From: Budorcas taxicolor
Lineage: Eukaryota; Chordata; Mammalia; Artiodactyla; Bovidae
Direction: 5' to 3'
Assembly: GCF_023091745.1 (NCBI RefSeq)
Contig: NC_068935.1
Coordinates: forward strand, 60,102,724 to 60,166,723
DNA length: 64,000 nucleotides
Shown here: positions 1-10,401 of the stretch, in pieces
How positions within the stretch are numbered: the stretch's first letter is position 1
Layout: each line of letters starts with the position of its first letter
Notes under the pieces: model-generated
Database searches by the model: none
Seen by the model: only the letters and a program-made list of their open reading frames with translations
Told to the model about the DNA's origin: nothing
Position numbers and translations under genes: made by a program

Positions 1-155
1 ATCTTTTACAGTGAGAATGTATTTCTGTGTTGATTGGAGATTTATAAAAGGGCAAGACACCTTCATGCCCCAGATTGGACACTGGGAATGTAAGGAGGCT
101 GTTTACTTGTATAAAGCAGGAGTGATTTTTTTTTTTGTCTTTGTTTGCTTTCCAG

Positions 156-302
156 GACCTGTACCCAGCTCTGAAAGGTGTAAGCACAGTTTTCCACTGT
201 GCATCGCCCCCACCATCCAGTAACAACAGGGAACTCTTTTATAGAGTGAATTACATTGGCACCAAGAATGTCATTGAAACTTGCAAAGAGGCTGGGGTTC
301 AG
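156..302 (+). CDS. NSDHL: NSDHL coding exon (residues ~90-138)
   Basis: A polypyrimidine tract ending TTTCCAG precedes the exon and GTAAGG follows it. It is 147 bases (49 codons), phase 0 at both ends. It encodes DLYPALKG at the start and the FHCASPPPSSNN and YIGTKNVIE stretches, the central part of the short-chain dehydrogenase-like 3-beta-HSD fold. It is the first NSDHL exon inside the window. Confidence 0.95.
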
Positions 303-3300
303 GTAAGGGGAAAACTGGAATGAGTCCTGTCAAGAACGTGTGATGGCTTTTCCCAAGTGCATGGGGGCCAGGGCTTTTGTTCACTTCCTGGGCTAACCAA
401 GCCTGCTTCCTAAAGTGTTGCAAAGAGCCTAAAATTTCGACCTGGGAGCTGCTGAGCAAACCATATGAAGACCCTAAGCCTTATTAGTCTTTGGTTAAAG
501 GGTGACAAAATTTAGAAATTGCTGTGTTTTTTGTTATGCTTTAAAAAACATGTTTTTAATATAAATAATATATATATATAAAACATAAAATTTACCATTT
601 TAACCATTTTTAAGTGTACAGTTCAGTGGCATTAAGCACATTCACACTGCTGTCAACCACCACCATCATCCATCTCCAGAACCTTTTCATCTTCCTAAGG
701 AGGCTGAAATCTATACCAATTAAATACTAACTCCCCCTCTCCCTGCTCCTGGCACCCATCATCCTGCTGTCTGTCTCTATGAATTTGACTCCTCTAAGGA
801 CCCCACACAAGTGCAATCATACAACACGTGCCCTTTTGTGTCTGACTTACTTTACTTGGCATAACACCTTCCAGGTTCATTCATGCTGTAATGGGATCAA
901 AATTTCCTTCTTTTTAAAGCCTGAATAACAGGCTATTGGAGGGCTATGCTGCATTTTGTTTCTTCATTCATCCCTTGGTAGATTCCTGGGCTGTTTTGAC
1001 TATTGTGAATCATGCTGCTGTGAACATGTGTATGCAAGTAATCTGCTCCACTGTCTGCTTTCACTTCTTTGGGGTAAATATCCAGGAGTGAAATTCCTGG
1101 ATCATATAGTGATTCTGTGTTTAAGCTTTTTTTAAAAAATAAATTTATTTATTTTAATTGGAGGATAGTTATTTTACAATAGTGTGATGGTTTTTGCCAT
1201 ACATCGACATGAATCAGCCATGGGTGCACGTGTCTCCCATCCTGAACCCCGCTCCCACCTCCCTCCCCACTTCATCCCTCTGAGTTGTCCCAGAGCAGCG
1301 GCTTTGAGTGCCCTGCTTCATGCATCGACCTTTATTGGTCATATGTTACTTATGGTAATATACATGTTTCAATGCTATTCTCTCAAATCATCCCCCTCGC
1401 CTTTTCCCAGAGTCCAAAAGTCTGTTCTTTACATCTGTGTCTCTTTTGCTGCCTTGCATACAGGATCATCATTACTGTCTTAAGGAACTGTCATATCTTT
1501 TTCCAGACGTTGCCTGTTCTTATTGTGCCAACTGATGACACCAGAAGCTGGTCAACAGCTTTCTTCTCTTGTTCGCAAGGCATCTGTGGCATATGTACTG
1601 TCACTGCCCCAAGCATCAGGGGCTTGGCTGATAGGGGCGCTGTTTTGCTAGTGGCTGGTACCCCATTATGATGATCCAGAGAACCTGGGTTTATAACAAT
1701 GCAGCAAGCTACATTATGGTGGAAATTGTACCTTCTCTGGTCTGAGGTACTAGCAGAGAGGCATCACTTACTTCTCCAAATCTGGTTCCTCACCTATTAA
1801 GCAACATTAGTAGCCCCTGGTTACTTGTAGAGGAGCAAATCAAGTGACAGTTGTGAATCTCACTCCTTACTACTTTCTGCTGTGCCTGTATTAACTGGAG
1901 CTCTGTGAATTACACTCTGCTGTTTTTCATTCGACCATCCTGGGCATGCAGAAAAGATCTGAGAATAACATAGCGCCCATACACTCATCACAACAGTGAG
2001 GTGACAGTATTACTAGTGATGCTGCAGTCCCGCCCTTACCCATCCTCAGTGTCATTGCTGTCCTTCTGCATGCTATGTGGCACAGCCAAAACAGAAATTC
2101 TAAAACTTGGTAAAAATAACATACTGAATATATCTTCCTGCAACTTGCTTTCTTTCCCCCTCAACATTATGTTGTTGTTGTTTTTACCACAAATTAGATC
2201 TTTTATATGTCACCATTAAAAATCTGCATTTTAAACAGATTCTTGAACTGGTGGCTCGTATCCATCAGCTTATTCAACTTTAGCACCTGTCTTGTCCCCA
2301 GTAGCTTTTCCAGAACTACTACCTTTACCATGTATCTCCATGAGTTTTCCCAATTCAAATTTGGGCTTCTTCAGCATTTTTACTTTTCTAACAAAGACAT
2401 CATGGAGCAGATAAATAGATTGGCAAGCCTTTTCTATGTCTTTTCCAGTGCTATCTGGAATCAACTTATTGACCACCTCTTTCAGGTCATTTGCTTGCAC
2501 CTCTCAGGTCATGATTTCTATCATTTTCTTCCAGATGGAGTAATAGCAAACAGATGGGGGGCAGCTAGTGCTCAGGCCATGCAGGGAAACTCAGGCCAAT
2601 TCAGCGTTAAGCTTTGCTTCCATATGTACTGGCTATGAAAAGAAACCTCAGTGGGTGCAGTCCACTACCAACACCTGGGAGAGTCACTCACAGCTGCCCA
2701 GCTAAGGTAAGCACCCTGCTGGTGCTGGGCTTAAGAGGTCTTCTGAATCTGATTGTTGCATTTTTTAGTACAACCCACACTAAACAGACGAAGCAAGTAA
2801 CCATCAGTAGTCTTGACATCAACGTGAGCTTCAGTCATGGTCTGCCATTTTTTGACCATGGAGCACGTTTTGTCACAAGTAAGATCCATAGCATGGAAAT
2901 TAGGCACTTTTTGCCCTTAACATCCTCAGTAATTAGCTTGAATTTTTAAAATGCTACTTTGTCATTCTGCAGATCAGCAAGACTCACTTCAAAAACATGA
3001 CCTTTGAGGCCATCAGATGCGATTTGGTTCCTTGAGTCATCTTGACCAGTGTTTTCGCAATATTCCTTATATTGAACATAGCTGGTGTTTTCACGTCACA
3101 CCAGTCTTTTTTAGAAAATGGGTCAACCACTTTCTTCTTGATTCCTTTTTTGCCTTCTTTCATAAAGCACTTGTTCTTGCCGCAGCATTATGTTTTTGAG
3201 ATTTCTTTGTCTTGAAATACAGTACAGTCTGGTATAGTCACTGAAGTGGCAGGATAGCTCAGTGGGTAGCTGTGTAGGAAGTGGGGGTTTTATGTGGTAT

Positions 3301-6300
3301 TTAGGGAATCTCTCTCAACAGAGATGAAATGATCATTGACTGCTTTTCTTCTCAAAGGCTTAAAGTGTTACTTCCCACATTTACATCTCTAATCCACTAG
3401 GAATTTCTGTCTGTATATGTTCTGAGGTTAGCAGAGGATGTTTGGGTGCTCAGCAGCATGTACTGTACCATCGTTCCTTCCCTGATGGTTAGAGCCCTAT
3501 CCAGCTTGTCTCTGCGGGCCTGTTCCCGGCTCTCGTGCTTCGTGGCCCCGTCTATGCCCAGGCCCCTGTGCCCTGCCCTAGGATGAACCTCAGTATCTAG
3601 TGTAGGACAAGTCACTCCCCAACTCTGTTCTGCTTGACTATTCCTAGCCCTTTGCTCATTCATACACATTTTAGAACCAGCTTGTCAAGTTCTTGACAAA
3701 GCCTATTGGAAATGTTAGTGTAATTGCATCAAACCTAAAACTAATTTGGGAGAGAATGGACATCTTTTCCAATATGGAGTCTTGCTATGTATTTCTTCTC
3801 TCTTTAATGCCTTTCAGTAGACCTTTGACTTTACTTCATAAAGGTTCTGTACATCTTCTGTTAAATTTATTCCATATACCTCACTTCTGGTGATTGAAAT
3901 ATCTTTCATTTTCCACTGCTACTGCATAGAAACACAGTTAATTTTTGTGTATCAATTTTGTACTCTGCAATTTGCTGAAGTCTAACATTTTCTGTGTTTG
4001 TAGTGTTTTGTATATAGACATTTCCAACACTTGCAAATAGTGATAGTTTTGTTTCTTCTTTTCAAATCAGTATATTTAATAGTTTGTTGTTTGCCTTATC
4101 CTACCATGCTGGCTAGGACTTGCAGGACCATGTTGAATAAAAGTGATAGAGATGTGATTTGCACTAATATTGTTCAATTTAGGATGGCCTGCCCTTAACC
4201 AGATAGCTGAAAGCTGGGGACCCTTATAAGTAAAGCACCTTCCTGTCAAACAGCATTTCACCATGCCTGTGCATGTATACTGATGTGCCAGAGTTGGGAG
4301 CAGAAGTGTCTTCTGTCCCTCAGTTGTGATAAGATGAGGGAAAATGTAAAATCTACTGTTTGAGAGTGTCATACCATAATGTGTCTCAAATCCTCATACC
4401 TGCAAAAGATAGTGATCTTTGCATTGTTTTAAGAAGGCCTGAAAAGGGAAGGCATCATAGTAAAGAAAGTGAATATGTGCCGTTTGATTTCCTTTCCTAC
4501 ATGACCTTCATGGTGTTTATATAGTGATCATTCCTGACTCATTTTTTTACATCTAATTTTCTCCTCTACTAGAAACTCATTTTAACCAGCAGTGCCAGTG
4601 TCACCTTTGAGGGTGTTGACATCAAGAATGGAACTGAAGACCGCCCTTATGCCATGAAACCCATTGACTACTACACAGAGACAAAGATCTTACAAGAGAG
4701 AGTACGTACCTGACAATTGGTTGAGTCAGTGACAAAAGAGTTCCATGAACATCTGCAGGATTTAGATTCTTAAGAAAAATGTTTATAAACATAGAATGTT
4801 AGTATTCTGAAGCCTAACTACATAACTTGTGAAATAAAATTTGTGGATGAAATTCAGTTCTAAAGATGATAACAGAAAAAACAGTAACAGAATATGCTAA
4901 TATGGCCAGACGCTACTCTGTGTGTTTTACGGGGAATTGCTTCATTTAAGCTTCATGATGACCCCTTAAGGCAGGTACTGTGATCTTCACCAGGTTACAG
5001 AAGACAGTTGAGGACAGCTGATACACAGAGATTCAGAAGCTTCCTGAGGCCATGCAGCTCTAGAGCCTGCACTCAACCTCTGCTCCAGAAATCAGACTTT
5101 ACGATAATCCAAAGTGGCAGGCAAAATTCAGCCAAACACTCAAGTGTGTTTTCATTTGAATACACCTTCCTAGTACTCTTGCACCCCCTCCTCTTTAAAA
5201 AAAAGCAAACAATGGAAGGATCTTACTTTATTTTAAGAGAAAGTGGTTTTCCACTTGGCAAGTCAGCTTCACTAGGGAGCTTCTGATTTTAGCAGTGGTC
5301 TGGGCCACATAACAGGGACTCTTGACATTCACCAGCTCCAGGACTAACATCCAGGAGAATTTTACCGGGTGGATACCCTACACTGCGGACCATGGGTGTC
5401 ATCAGCCACGGGCAGCTTACCTTAGCTGGGCAGCTGTGAGTGACTCTCCCAGCTGTTGGTAGTGGACCGCACCCACTGAGGTTTCCTTTCATAGCCAGTA
5501 CGTATGGAAGCAAAGCTTAACACTGAATTGGCCTGAGTTTCCCTGCATGGTCTGAGCACCAGCTGCAGCCCCCGCCCCGCCCCATCTGTTTACTATTACT
5601 CCAGTTTGGAACATCCCAGAAGAGCTCATCTGCTGGGAAACCCAAGGGCCTTTCAGTGCAGAGGTGGAGGCCTCGCCATTTGCAGGCTCGAGTCCTGGGT
5701 CTGTCCCCTTGCTCCTTGGAGCACAGAGAGCCTCCCAGAGGCATTTAGAGACTTACCTTATTTCCAGCAGAGTACCCAACGAGTCAACACAAGTGAGACC
5801 CCTTTGGGTAACTCCAATCATTGTGAACAGTCAGCAAGTAATTTGAACTTGCTCGGACCGAAACATGAGCAAGGATTTTGCCACCATAGAGTAGAAACCC
5901 TCAGTGAGGCGGTAGAATGAGTTGACATGGGCCATCTCATTTCATCACGATCTCCATTTTTAGCAACAACCTAACAGATCTTTGGGAACTTTTGTTCCTT
6001 TTGAGACAAACCCTGTTTCTCTACTTTAAGGCCAATCCTTTCTATTGGATCTTACTGGCTTTGACACAGCTCTCTGTCCTGTGTCTTCAGATGTGGGTGT
6101 TGGGGTAGAGAAAGGGACAGAAATAGTCTAGAATTCTTCAGTGTCTGCAACCCACAGACTCCCTTTGCTCTCTTGCAGGTAGTCCTGGGTGCCCATGATC
6201 CCGAGAAGAATTTCCTGACCACAGCCATCCGCCCTCATGGCATTTTTGGCCCAAGGGACCCCCAGTTGGTCCCCATTCTCATCGAGGCAGCCAAGAAAGG

Positions 6301-8715
6301 CAAGATGAAGTTCGTGATTGGGTAAGTTGGCCCCATGCCGCCCTCCATGCCCACTGGTCCCTGAAACAAGGGTCAGTCACCATCGGCCCTTTTCTCCTGT
6401 GGCCTTGTCTTCTGCCTGTTGTCCGTTTCCTGTGGCTGCCACAGGAAATGAGATGGAGAATAACAAAAATGGATTCACTCCCTGTGCTGGAGGCCAGGAC
6501 TCCAAAATCCAGATGTTGGTGGGGTTGGCTCCCTGTGGAGGCTCTGAGGGGGTCTGTTCCAGGCCTTGCTCCCAGCCTCACATGGCTGCCAGCAACCCTT
6601 GGCTCATAGACATGTCATTTCAATCTCAGCCTCCATCTTCACATGACATGCTTTTCTCTGCATGTCTTTCCCAAAAGATCCCTCCTCTTATAAGGACACC
6701 AGTCATTCGGTTTAAGGCCCACCCTACTCTAGCACAACCTTGTCTTAACTAATTATATATTCAAAGACCTCATCTCCAGATAAGGTAGTCACAGGTTCCA
6801 GGGAGACATGGATTTCTGCCCCATAAACCCTCTCAGGCAGGCTGGAAAAATATTTGTGTCCGTACTGGAAAATTCAGGAAACTGGCTCAGAGGGAAAACA
6901 ATTGTCCCAGGGTCAAGGGCTAGGCCCTCCACTTTCCTTGCATCTAGGAAGGCAAGAGGAGGTGTTAACATTCCTCCTCTGGGCCTCTGCAGGTGATGAG
7001 AGTGGTTTGTGTCCCAAGTACATCTTTCCTTCCCTCCTTCCTTCTATTCATCCATCCATCCTTCCTTCATTCTCTTTTCTTCCTTTCTTTCCCCACTTAT
7101 TCCTGTGTTTTGCCACCTTGCCTCCCTGCCTCTCGCTCAGCCACCCTGCCACAGGACTAGAAAGAGATAGTAGAGAACTCTTGAAGCCAGAGCAATGCAT
7201 TAGCCCACAGTGCCCTGGAGGGAGTTGAGAGCTGCTGTCCAAACTGGAGCCCAGAGAAGACCACTAGCATAGGCCATGCCAGGATGGGGCAGGCAGGGCT
7301 AGGGGCTTTCAGATGCATGGGTTGGCCCCTAAATATCCCTCTGGCCCTGAAGGCCCAGGAGCCCTGGCCTCCAGCACATCTTCATGGATGCCCAGGTGTA
7401 CCTGGGCTGGCATTGCTAAGGTGGGTCGCAGCCCTGAGTCCACACCTAGGGGCTTTGCCAGGTGTGCAGCTGAGTGCTCCAGGCACAGGGGACTCATTCC
7501 TTGTGCACCTGCAGGAACGGGAAGAACTTGGTAGACTTTACCTTTGTGGAGAACGTGGTCCACGGACACATCCTGGCTGCAGAGCACCTCTCCCGGGACA
7601 CCGCCTTGGGTGGGAAGGTAATTCACCTGCTTCCACCTGCTCAACAGTGGCTGGCCCTCCTGCTCCTGTGTGTCCCTGTGATGCCATCTGCTGGCACACT
7701 GCTTCTCTGACCCTGCTTCCTGGCAGACCTACCTTAGGATCCCACTGGGCCATGGTCAAGCCCTCTGACAAGGGACGGTCAGCTCTTACACAGAGATGGG
7801 AGAGCACACTCCTTGGTCCCCCTTCCTTGTTTCTCACTCCCACTTTTGGAATCCCCTCCCCATTGGGGTCTCATTTTTCTCTCCTGGATTTCGGCCCTTT
7901 TCTGACTCAGAACTCTCAACATGGCGGGAGGAGAGAGCACATTTGAGATAGGTCATATGACCCATTCATAGCATCTGAAGATAAGATCCTTTACCATGAT
8001 TAACACAGTTATTAAAACAACCAGCGTACCTTCCCAAGTACAGTCTAAGCTTCACTTGAAATCCTAGCCCACAGCTAAACTTTCATTACCTTCCCCACTA
8101 CGCTGGAAAGTTGCCTGTAGCTGCAAACCCAAAAGGCCTGTCACTCACTGGCTGACATTTGCAGACTTGAGGACCATAAGAAATGCTGCACTCTGTGTGG
8201 GCTTAATCTCCACCTTACTTTTAAGCTTCCCTGCGAAGGAACTGGGGTGGGCAGGCAGGGAGCGGCCTCTGGCTTCTCAAAATATTGGTCTTGGCTGAGC
8301 CAGCAGGCTGCGGCTGAGCTCCAAGCATGGCCCGCTACCCACACTGCTGGGAAGCAGTTCCTAATTTCTGTTCTCTCTGCAGGCTTTTCACATCACCAAC
8401 GACGAGCCCATCCCCTTCTGGACTTTCCTGTCCCGAATCCTGACAGGCCTCAATTACGAGGCCCCCACGTACCACATCCCCTACTGGCTGGCCTACTATC
8501 TAGCCCTCCTTGTGTCCCTCCTGGTGATGGTGATCAGTCCTGTCATCCAGCTTCAGCCCACTTTCACACCCATGCGGGTCGCACTGGCTGGCACGTTCCA
8601 CTACTACAGCTGCGAGAAAGCCAAAAAACTCATGGGCTACCGGCCGCTGGTCACCATGGATGATGCTGTGGACAAGACCGTGCGGAGCTTTCATCACCTG
8701 CGCAAGGTCATGTGA
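156..8715 (+). CDS. NSDHL: NSDHL, sterol-4-alpha-carboxylate 3-dehydrogenase (decarboxylating), 3' part of gene
   Basis: Five coding exons (156-302, 4573-4701, 6179-6321, 7515-7617, 8383-8715) join in one frame to 284 residues plus a TGA stop. From memory, this aligns without gaps to residues 90-373 of the 373-residue human NSDHL. The enzyme oxidises and decarboxylates C4-carboxylated sterol intermediates using NAD(P)+ during C4 demethylation in cholesterol synthesis, on the ER membrane and lipid droplets. Seen here: the TSSAS strand, the YxxxK catalytic pair (Tyr codon 4672-4674, Lys codon 4684-4686), and a hydrophobic segment near 8482-8550 that is the likely membrane anchor. The N-terminal Rossmann glycine motif and the start codon lie upstream of the window. 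All introns have GT/AG ends. No frameshift or premature stop is seen, so the gene looks intact. ZNF185 follows in the same orientation, as in other placental X chromosomes. Confidence 0.96.
550..1120 (-). repeat. L1 LINE 3'-end fragment
   Basis: The text contains L1 phrases in reverse orientation (CATTTTAACCATTTTTAAG, TACAGTTCAGTGGCATTAAG, TGAACATGTGTATGCAAGTA, and a variant of the GGCTGAATAATATTCC stretch). This is an old, diverged L1 3' end on the minus strand in an NSDHL intron. Confidence 0.8.
1122..1490 (-). repeat. Ruminant-type L1 3' end (L1_BT-like)
   Basis: A minus-strand A-rich tail (TTTTTTTAAAAAATAAATTTA on the + strand, at the left end) is followed by ATTTTAATTGGAGGATAG, CATGAATCAGCCATGGGTGCA and CACCTCCCTCCCCACTTC. 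This is the antisense 3' end of the ruminant L1 family. A second, shorter copy is at 25035-25185. The flanking 1500-2200 bases hold nothing I recognise. Confidence 0.7.
2206..3188 (-). pseudogene. RPS3A: Processed pseudogene of RPS3A (ribosomal protein S3a), interrupted
   Basis: Read on the minus strand, the RPS3A coding sequence runs from an ATG-like start at 3188 to the TAA at 2231-2233 with no introns, so it derives from an mRNA. Recognisable parts are KKVVDPFSKKDW, PAMFNIRNI, the VSLADLQND region, the KKWQTM..AHVDVKTTDGYLLRL region, and the C-terminal DLKEVVNKLIPDS through KMLKKPKFELGKLME. It is dead: an in-frame TAA within 2940-2954, another stop in the TSYAQHQQ region, small frameshifts, and an insertion of about 175 bases at 2537-2712 replacing a few codons after the RKKM/IEIMT region. 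No poly(A) tail survives at the left end, and the 3' UTR stops about 25 bases after the stop codon. It lies in an NSDHL intron, antisense to the gene. Confidence 0.93.
2537..2712. repeat. Inverted-repeat segment, copy A (inserted in the RPS3A pseudogene)
   Basis: This ~176-base stretch has no RPS3A similarity and splits the pseudogene. Its reverse complement is found at 5415-5602 with about eight substitutions and one ~11-base length difference in a G-rich run, roughly 95% identity. It does not match any repeat family I know. Confidence 0.85.
3390..4165 (-). repeat. L1 ORF2 fragment
   Basis: In antisense, this matches the L1 ORF2 reverse-transcriptase region: phrases like AGCTTGTCAAGTTCTTGACAA, GGACATCTTTTCCAATATGG and TTTGTACTCTGCAATTTGCTG are hallmarks. 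Many indels; no long open frame. The remaining intron sequence up to 4572 holds nothing else I recognise. Confidence 0.8.
4573..4701 (+). CDS. NSDHL: NSDHL coding exon with the YxxxK active site
   Basis: The acceptor is CTCTACTAG and the donor GTACGT. The exon has 129 bases (43 codons), phase 0 at both ends. It encodes KLILTSSAS, then GVDIKNGTED, then PIDYYTETK. Tyr and Lys of YTETK form the catalytic YxxxK pair of the SDR/3-beta-HSD family, and the serine of TSSAS belongs to the same active site. One residue after SASV is Thr, where I recall Ile in human. Confidence 0.95.
4905..5095 (-). repeat. MIR SINE
   Basis: Antisense MIR: loss of the TGTGTTTTA lead-in, then TTCATGATGACCCC, GGCAGGTACTGTGAT, a degenerate CAGATGAGGAAACTGAG-like core, and CCATGCAGCT in place of the CACACAGCT core end. 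Confidence 0.6.
5415..5602. repeat. Inverted-repeat segment, copy B (next NSDHL intron)
   Basis: This is the reverse-complement partner of 2537-2712, 2.7 kb away and in the following intron, with exon 4573-4701 between the two copies. The flanks here show no pseudogene or obvious target duplication, so this is the likelier source copy. It contains a CCCCCGCCCCGCCCC run that is shorter in copy A. Confidence 0.85.
6179..6321 (+). CDS. NSDHL: NSDHL coding exon
   Basis: The acceptor is CTCTTGCAG and the donor GTAAGT. The exon is 143 bases, entering in phase 0 and leaving two bases of a Gly codon. It encodes VVLGAHDPEKNFLTTAIRP, HGIFGPRDPQLVP and the KMKFVIG stretch, the conserved substrate-domain part following the active site. 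Confidence 0.95.
6418..6830 (-). repeat. MLT1-type LTR (ERVL-MaLR)
   Basis: An antisense solo LTR. Landmarks in order are GTGGCTGCCACAGG, GTGCTGGAGGCCAGGACTCC, CTCACATGGCTGCC, CTTATAAGGACACCAGTCAT and CAAAGACCTCATCTCCAGAT. These match the reversed MLT1 LTR consensus. It starts just downstream of the NSDHL exon ending at 6321 and carries no coding potential. Confidence 0.75.
7025..7110. repeat. Imperfect (TTCC/ATCC)n pyrimidine microsatellite
   Basis: The run CCTTCCCTCCTTCCTTC, then ATCCATCCATCC, then CTTCCTTC and TTTCTTCC repeats. It is a pure-pyrimidine-rich tetranucleotide tract in an NSDHL intron. The rest of this intron (6831-7514) shows nothing else. Confidence 0.8.
7515..7617 (+). CDS. 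NSDHL: NSDHL coding exon
   Basis: The acceptor is CACCTGCAG and the donor GTAATT. The exon is 103 bases. Its first base completes the Gly codon split from the previous exon, and it ends in phase 0. It encodes NGKNLVDFTFVENVVHGHI and AAEHLSRD, typical of the 3-beta-HSD family region after the GxFGPRD motif. Confidence 0.95.
8383..8715 (+). CDS. NSDHL: NSDHL terminal coding exon with membrane anchor and stop
   Basis: The acceptor is CTCTCTGCAG. The exon has 110 codons and a TGA stop at 8713-8715. It encodes AFHITNDEPIPFWTFLSRI, then the hydrophobic run AYYLALLVSLLVMVISPVI that probably anchors the protein in the ER or lipid-droplet membrane, then the conserved FHYYSCEKAKKLMGY. It ends RKVM, where I recall RRVK for human. 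The 3' UTR continues to the polyadenylation signal at 8778. Confidence 0.96.
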   Translation, partial: AFHITNDEPIPFWTFLSRILTGLNYEAPTYHIPYWLAYYLALLVSLLVMVISPVIQLQPTFTPMRVALAGTFHYYSCEKAKKLMGYRPLVTMDDAVDKTVRSFHHLRKVM

Positions 8716-8777
8716 GGTGCCCCCAGCCCTGGCCCTTCGATGCATTCCCTAGCTGATAACTCTCTCCCCTGGAGACC

Positions 8778-8783
8778 AATAAA
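8778..8783 (+). other. NSDHL: NSDHL polyadenylation signal AATAAA
   Basis: A canonical AATAAA lies 63 bases after the NSDHL stop codon, followed within about 15-30 bases by a TG/TCTT-rich stretch suited to cleavage. This gives a very short 3' UTR of roughly 80-90 bases. A longer alternative UTR cannot be excluded. Confidence 0.75.
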
Positions 8784-8799
8784 CTAACCTCCTTCCAGT

Positions 8800-10066
8800 G
8801 ATTGTCTTCTTAGCTTAGGTCTCCCCCAGCCAGTTTGATGACAGCACATCCACCCTTCCATGACCAAGAGGACAGTTAAATTAGCAGACACATCTTCGTG
8901 GGACCGGATATCGATTTCTTAAAACAGGGCAGCAGCTTCCTATTCAAAGTGTTTTGTGTTCTCTCCGCCCCTGGGTTCCTTAATCATTCCAGTGTCCCCT
9001 GTGGATAACCGAAGAAGCTGTAGGGAAGAAACAGCCATTTGCTGATTGAGGAGGGGGTCCTAGATTTATTTCCGTGCAGACTGTTCAAGGAGCCACAGAT
9101 GACAAATACCCTAGAGAAAAGCAGAAGTTATGTGAGGCATCAAATGTACATTTCAAAGAGACACAGAGTTGAGAGAAAAAGCTTAGAAAGCTAGAACAAC
9201 TATAAACCCCCAATCCCCATGGGGGAAAGACTGCTGGTTGTTCACCTCCTTGCATGCTCCCGAGTTCTCTCTCAGGTACAGCTGCTGTGCCTGCTTGCAT
9301 TATTTTTCATAAAGCATTCTTTTGTGTACGCCTTTCTTATCATCCACAGAGCCCTCTTGTCCTTTTAATGGCAAGGTGGGACACAGGGCAGGTGGACAGG
9401 AAGCCATGGGAAAGGTCAGAGAGAAGAGTCTCTCCTTTATCTGCTTGGAGATGATATAGAAAGGGCTATTTCCTCACAGCTCATGCTCACAGAACCCTTT
9501 AGGACAGTTCCCAAAAATCAGCACATAATCAGCGTTCTTTATTTTCTGTTGTTCTTACAGAACCTGGTTTCTTCTTAGACTCATTGAAATGTAATCTTAA
9601 AGACATCTGTTTTGTTTTGTTTTGTTTTTTTCCTCTACCTCTGTCCAAGGGTGGGGAGGCACTTGGGGAGATTGGAATAAACTGAAGGTATTGTACATGC
9701 CGTGCAGTGTGTGATACAAACTTCATCCAAACCTAGGGGGAAACTGAACTGCTAGGGTGAGGGAACACAGACAGAAATAAGACAGATCTTTGGCCTAAGG
9801 CACTTAGAATAGAGGAGTTAAGATACATTCAGAAGGCCCTGTAATACAAGGCAGGAAATAAGACCAGGTGGTGTAAGTTCTGAGGAGGGATACATGGCTT
9901 CCAGCCAAGACCGTGTAGGTTAGAGAGTCACTGGGTACAGGCCCCTAGATGGTGTTTCAAGGTAAAAGGTCGGGTTCACGGGCATTGGTTTGTCATAGTT
10001 TCATTAGCAGTGTGTTGTGTCTCTGAAGTATGGAAGCGTCCTGTGACTTCAAGGAACATGGAGCAG
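8800..10066. other. Intergenic sequence after NSDHL, no gene seen
   Basis: No ORF with recognisable similarity and no named repeat apart from a short (TTTTG)n run near 9606-9626. Confidence 0.5.
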
Positions 10067-10076
10067 TAGGAGTTTG

Positions 10077-10391
10077 AAAGTGAAAGTTGCTCAGTCGTGT
10101 CTGACTCTTTGCAACCCCATGGACTATACAATCCATGGAATTCTCCAGGCCAGAATACTGAAGTGGGTAGCCTTTCCCTTCTCCAGGGGATCTTCCCAAC
10201 CCAGGGATCGAACCCAGGTCTAATGCATTGCAGGAAGATTATTTACCAGCTGAGCCACCAGGGAAGCCCAAGAATACTGGAGTGGGTAGCCTATCCTTTC
10301 TCCAGCGGATCTTCCCGACTCAGGAATCAAAATGGGGTCCCCTGCATTGTAGGCAGATTCTTTACGAACTGAGCTGTCAGGGAAGCCCTGG
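10077..10391 (-). repeat. Bov-A2-like dimeric SINE
   Basis: Two tandem tRNA-Glu-derived units in antisense: GTTGCTCAGTCGTGTCTGAC at the start, then two copies of the box-B-like GATCTTCCC..ACCCAGG region and the GAGCCACCAGGGAAGCCC end. A near-perfect target duplication flanks it: TAGGAGTTTG at 10067-10076 and TAGAAGTTTG at 10392-10401. Confidence 0.88.
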
Positions 10392-10401
10392 TAGAAGTTT
10401 G

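Noticed and set aside
2614..2949. Shared short peptide MLPYVLAMK.. at 2614 and on the minus strand at 5513
   Set aside because: The shared peptide comes from the inverted DNA repeat itself; frames are short and diverge at once outside it, so not a gene family.
7284..7946. 220-codon open frame overlapping an NSDHL exon in another frame
   Set aside because: It is a shadow across the exon at 7515-7617 and flanking intron; protein has no domain.
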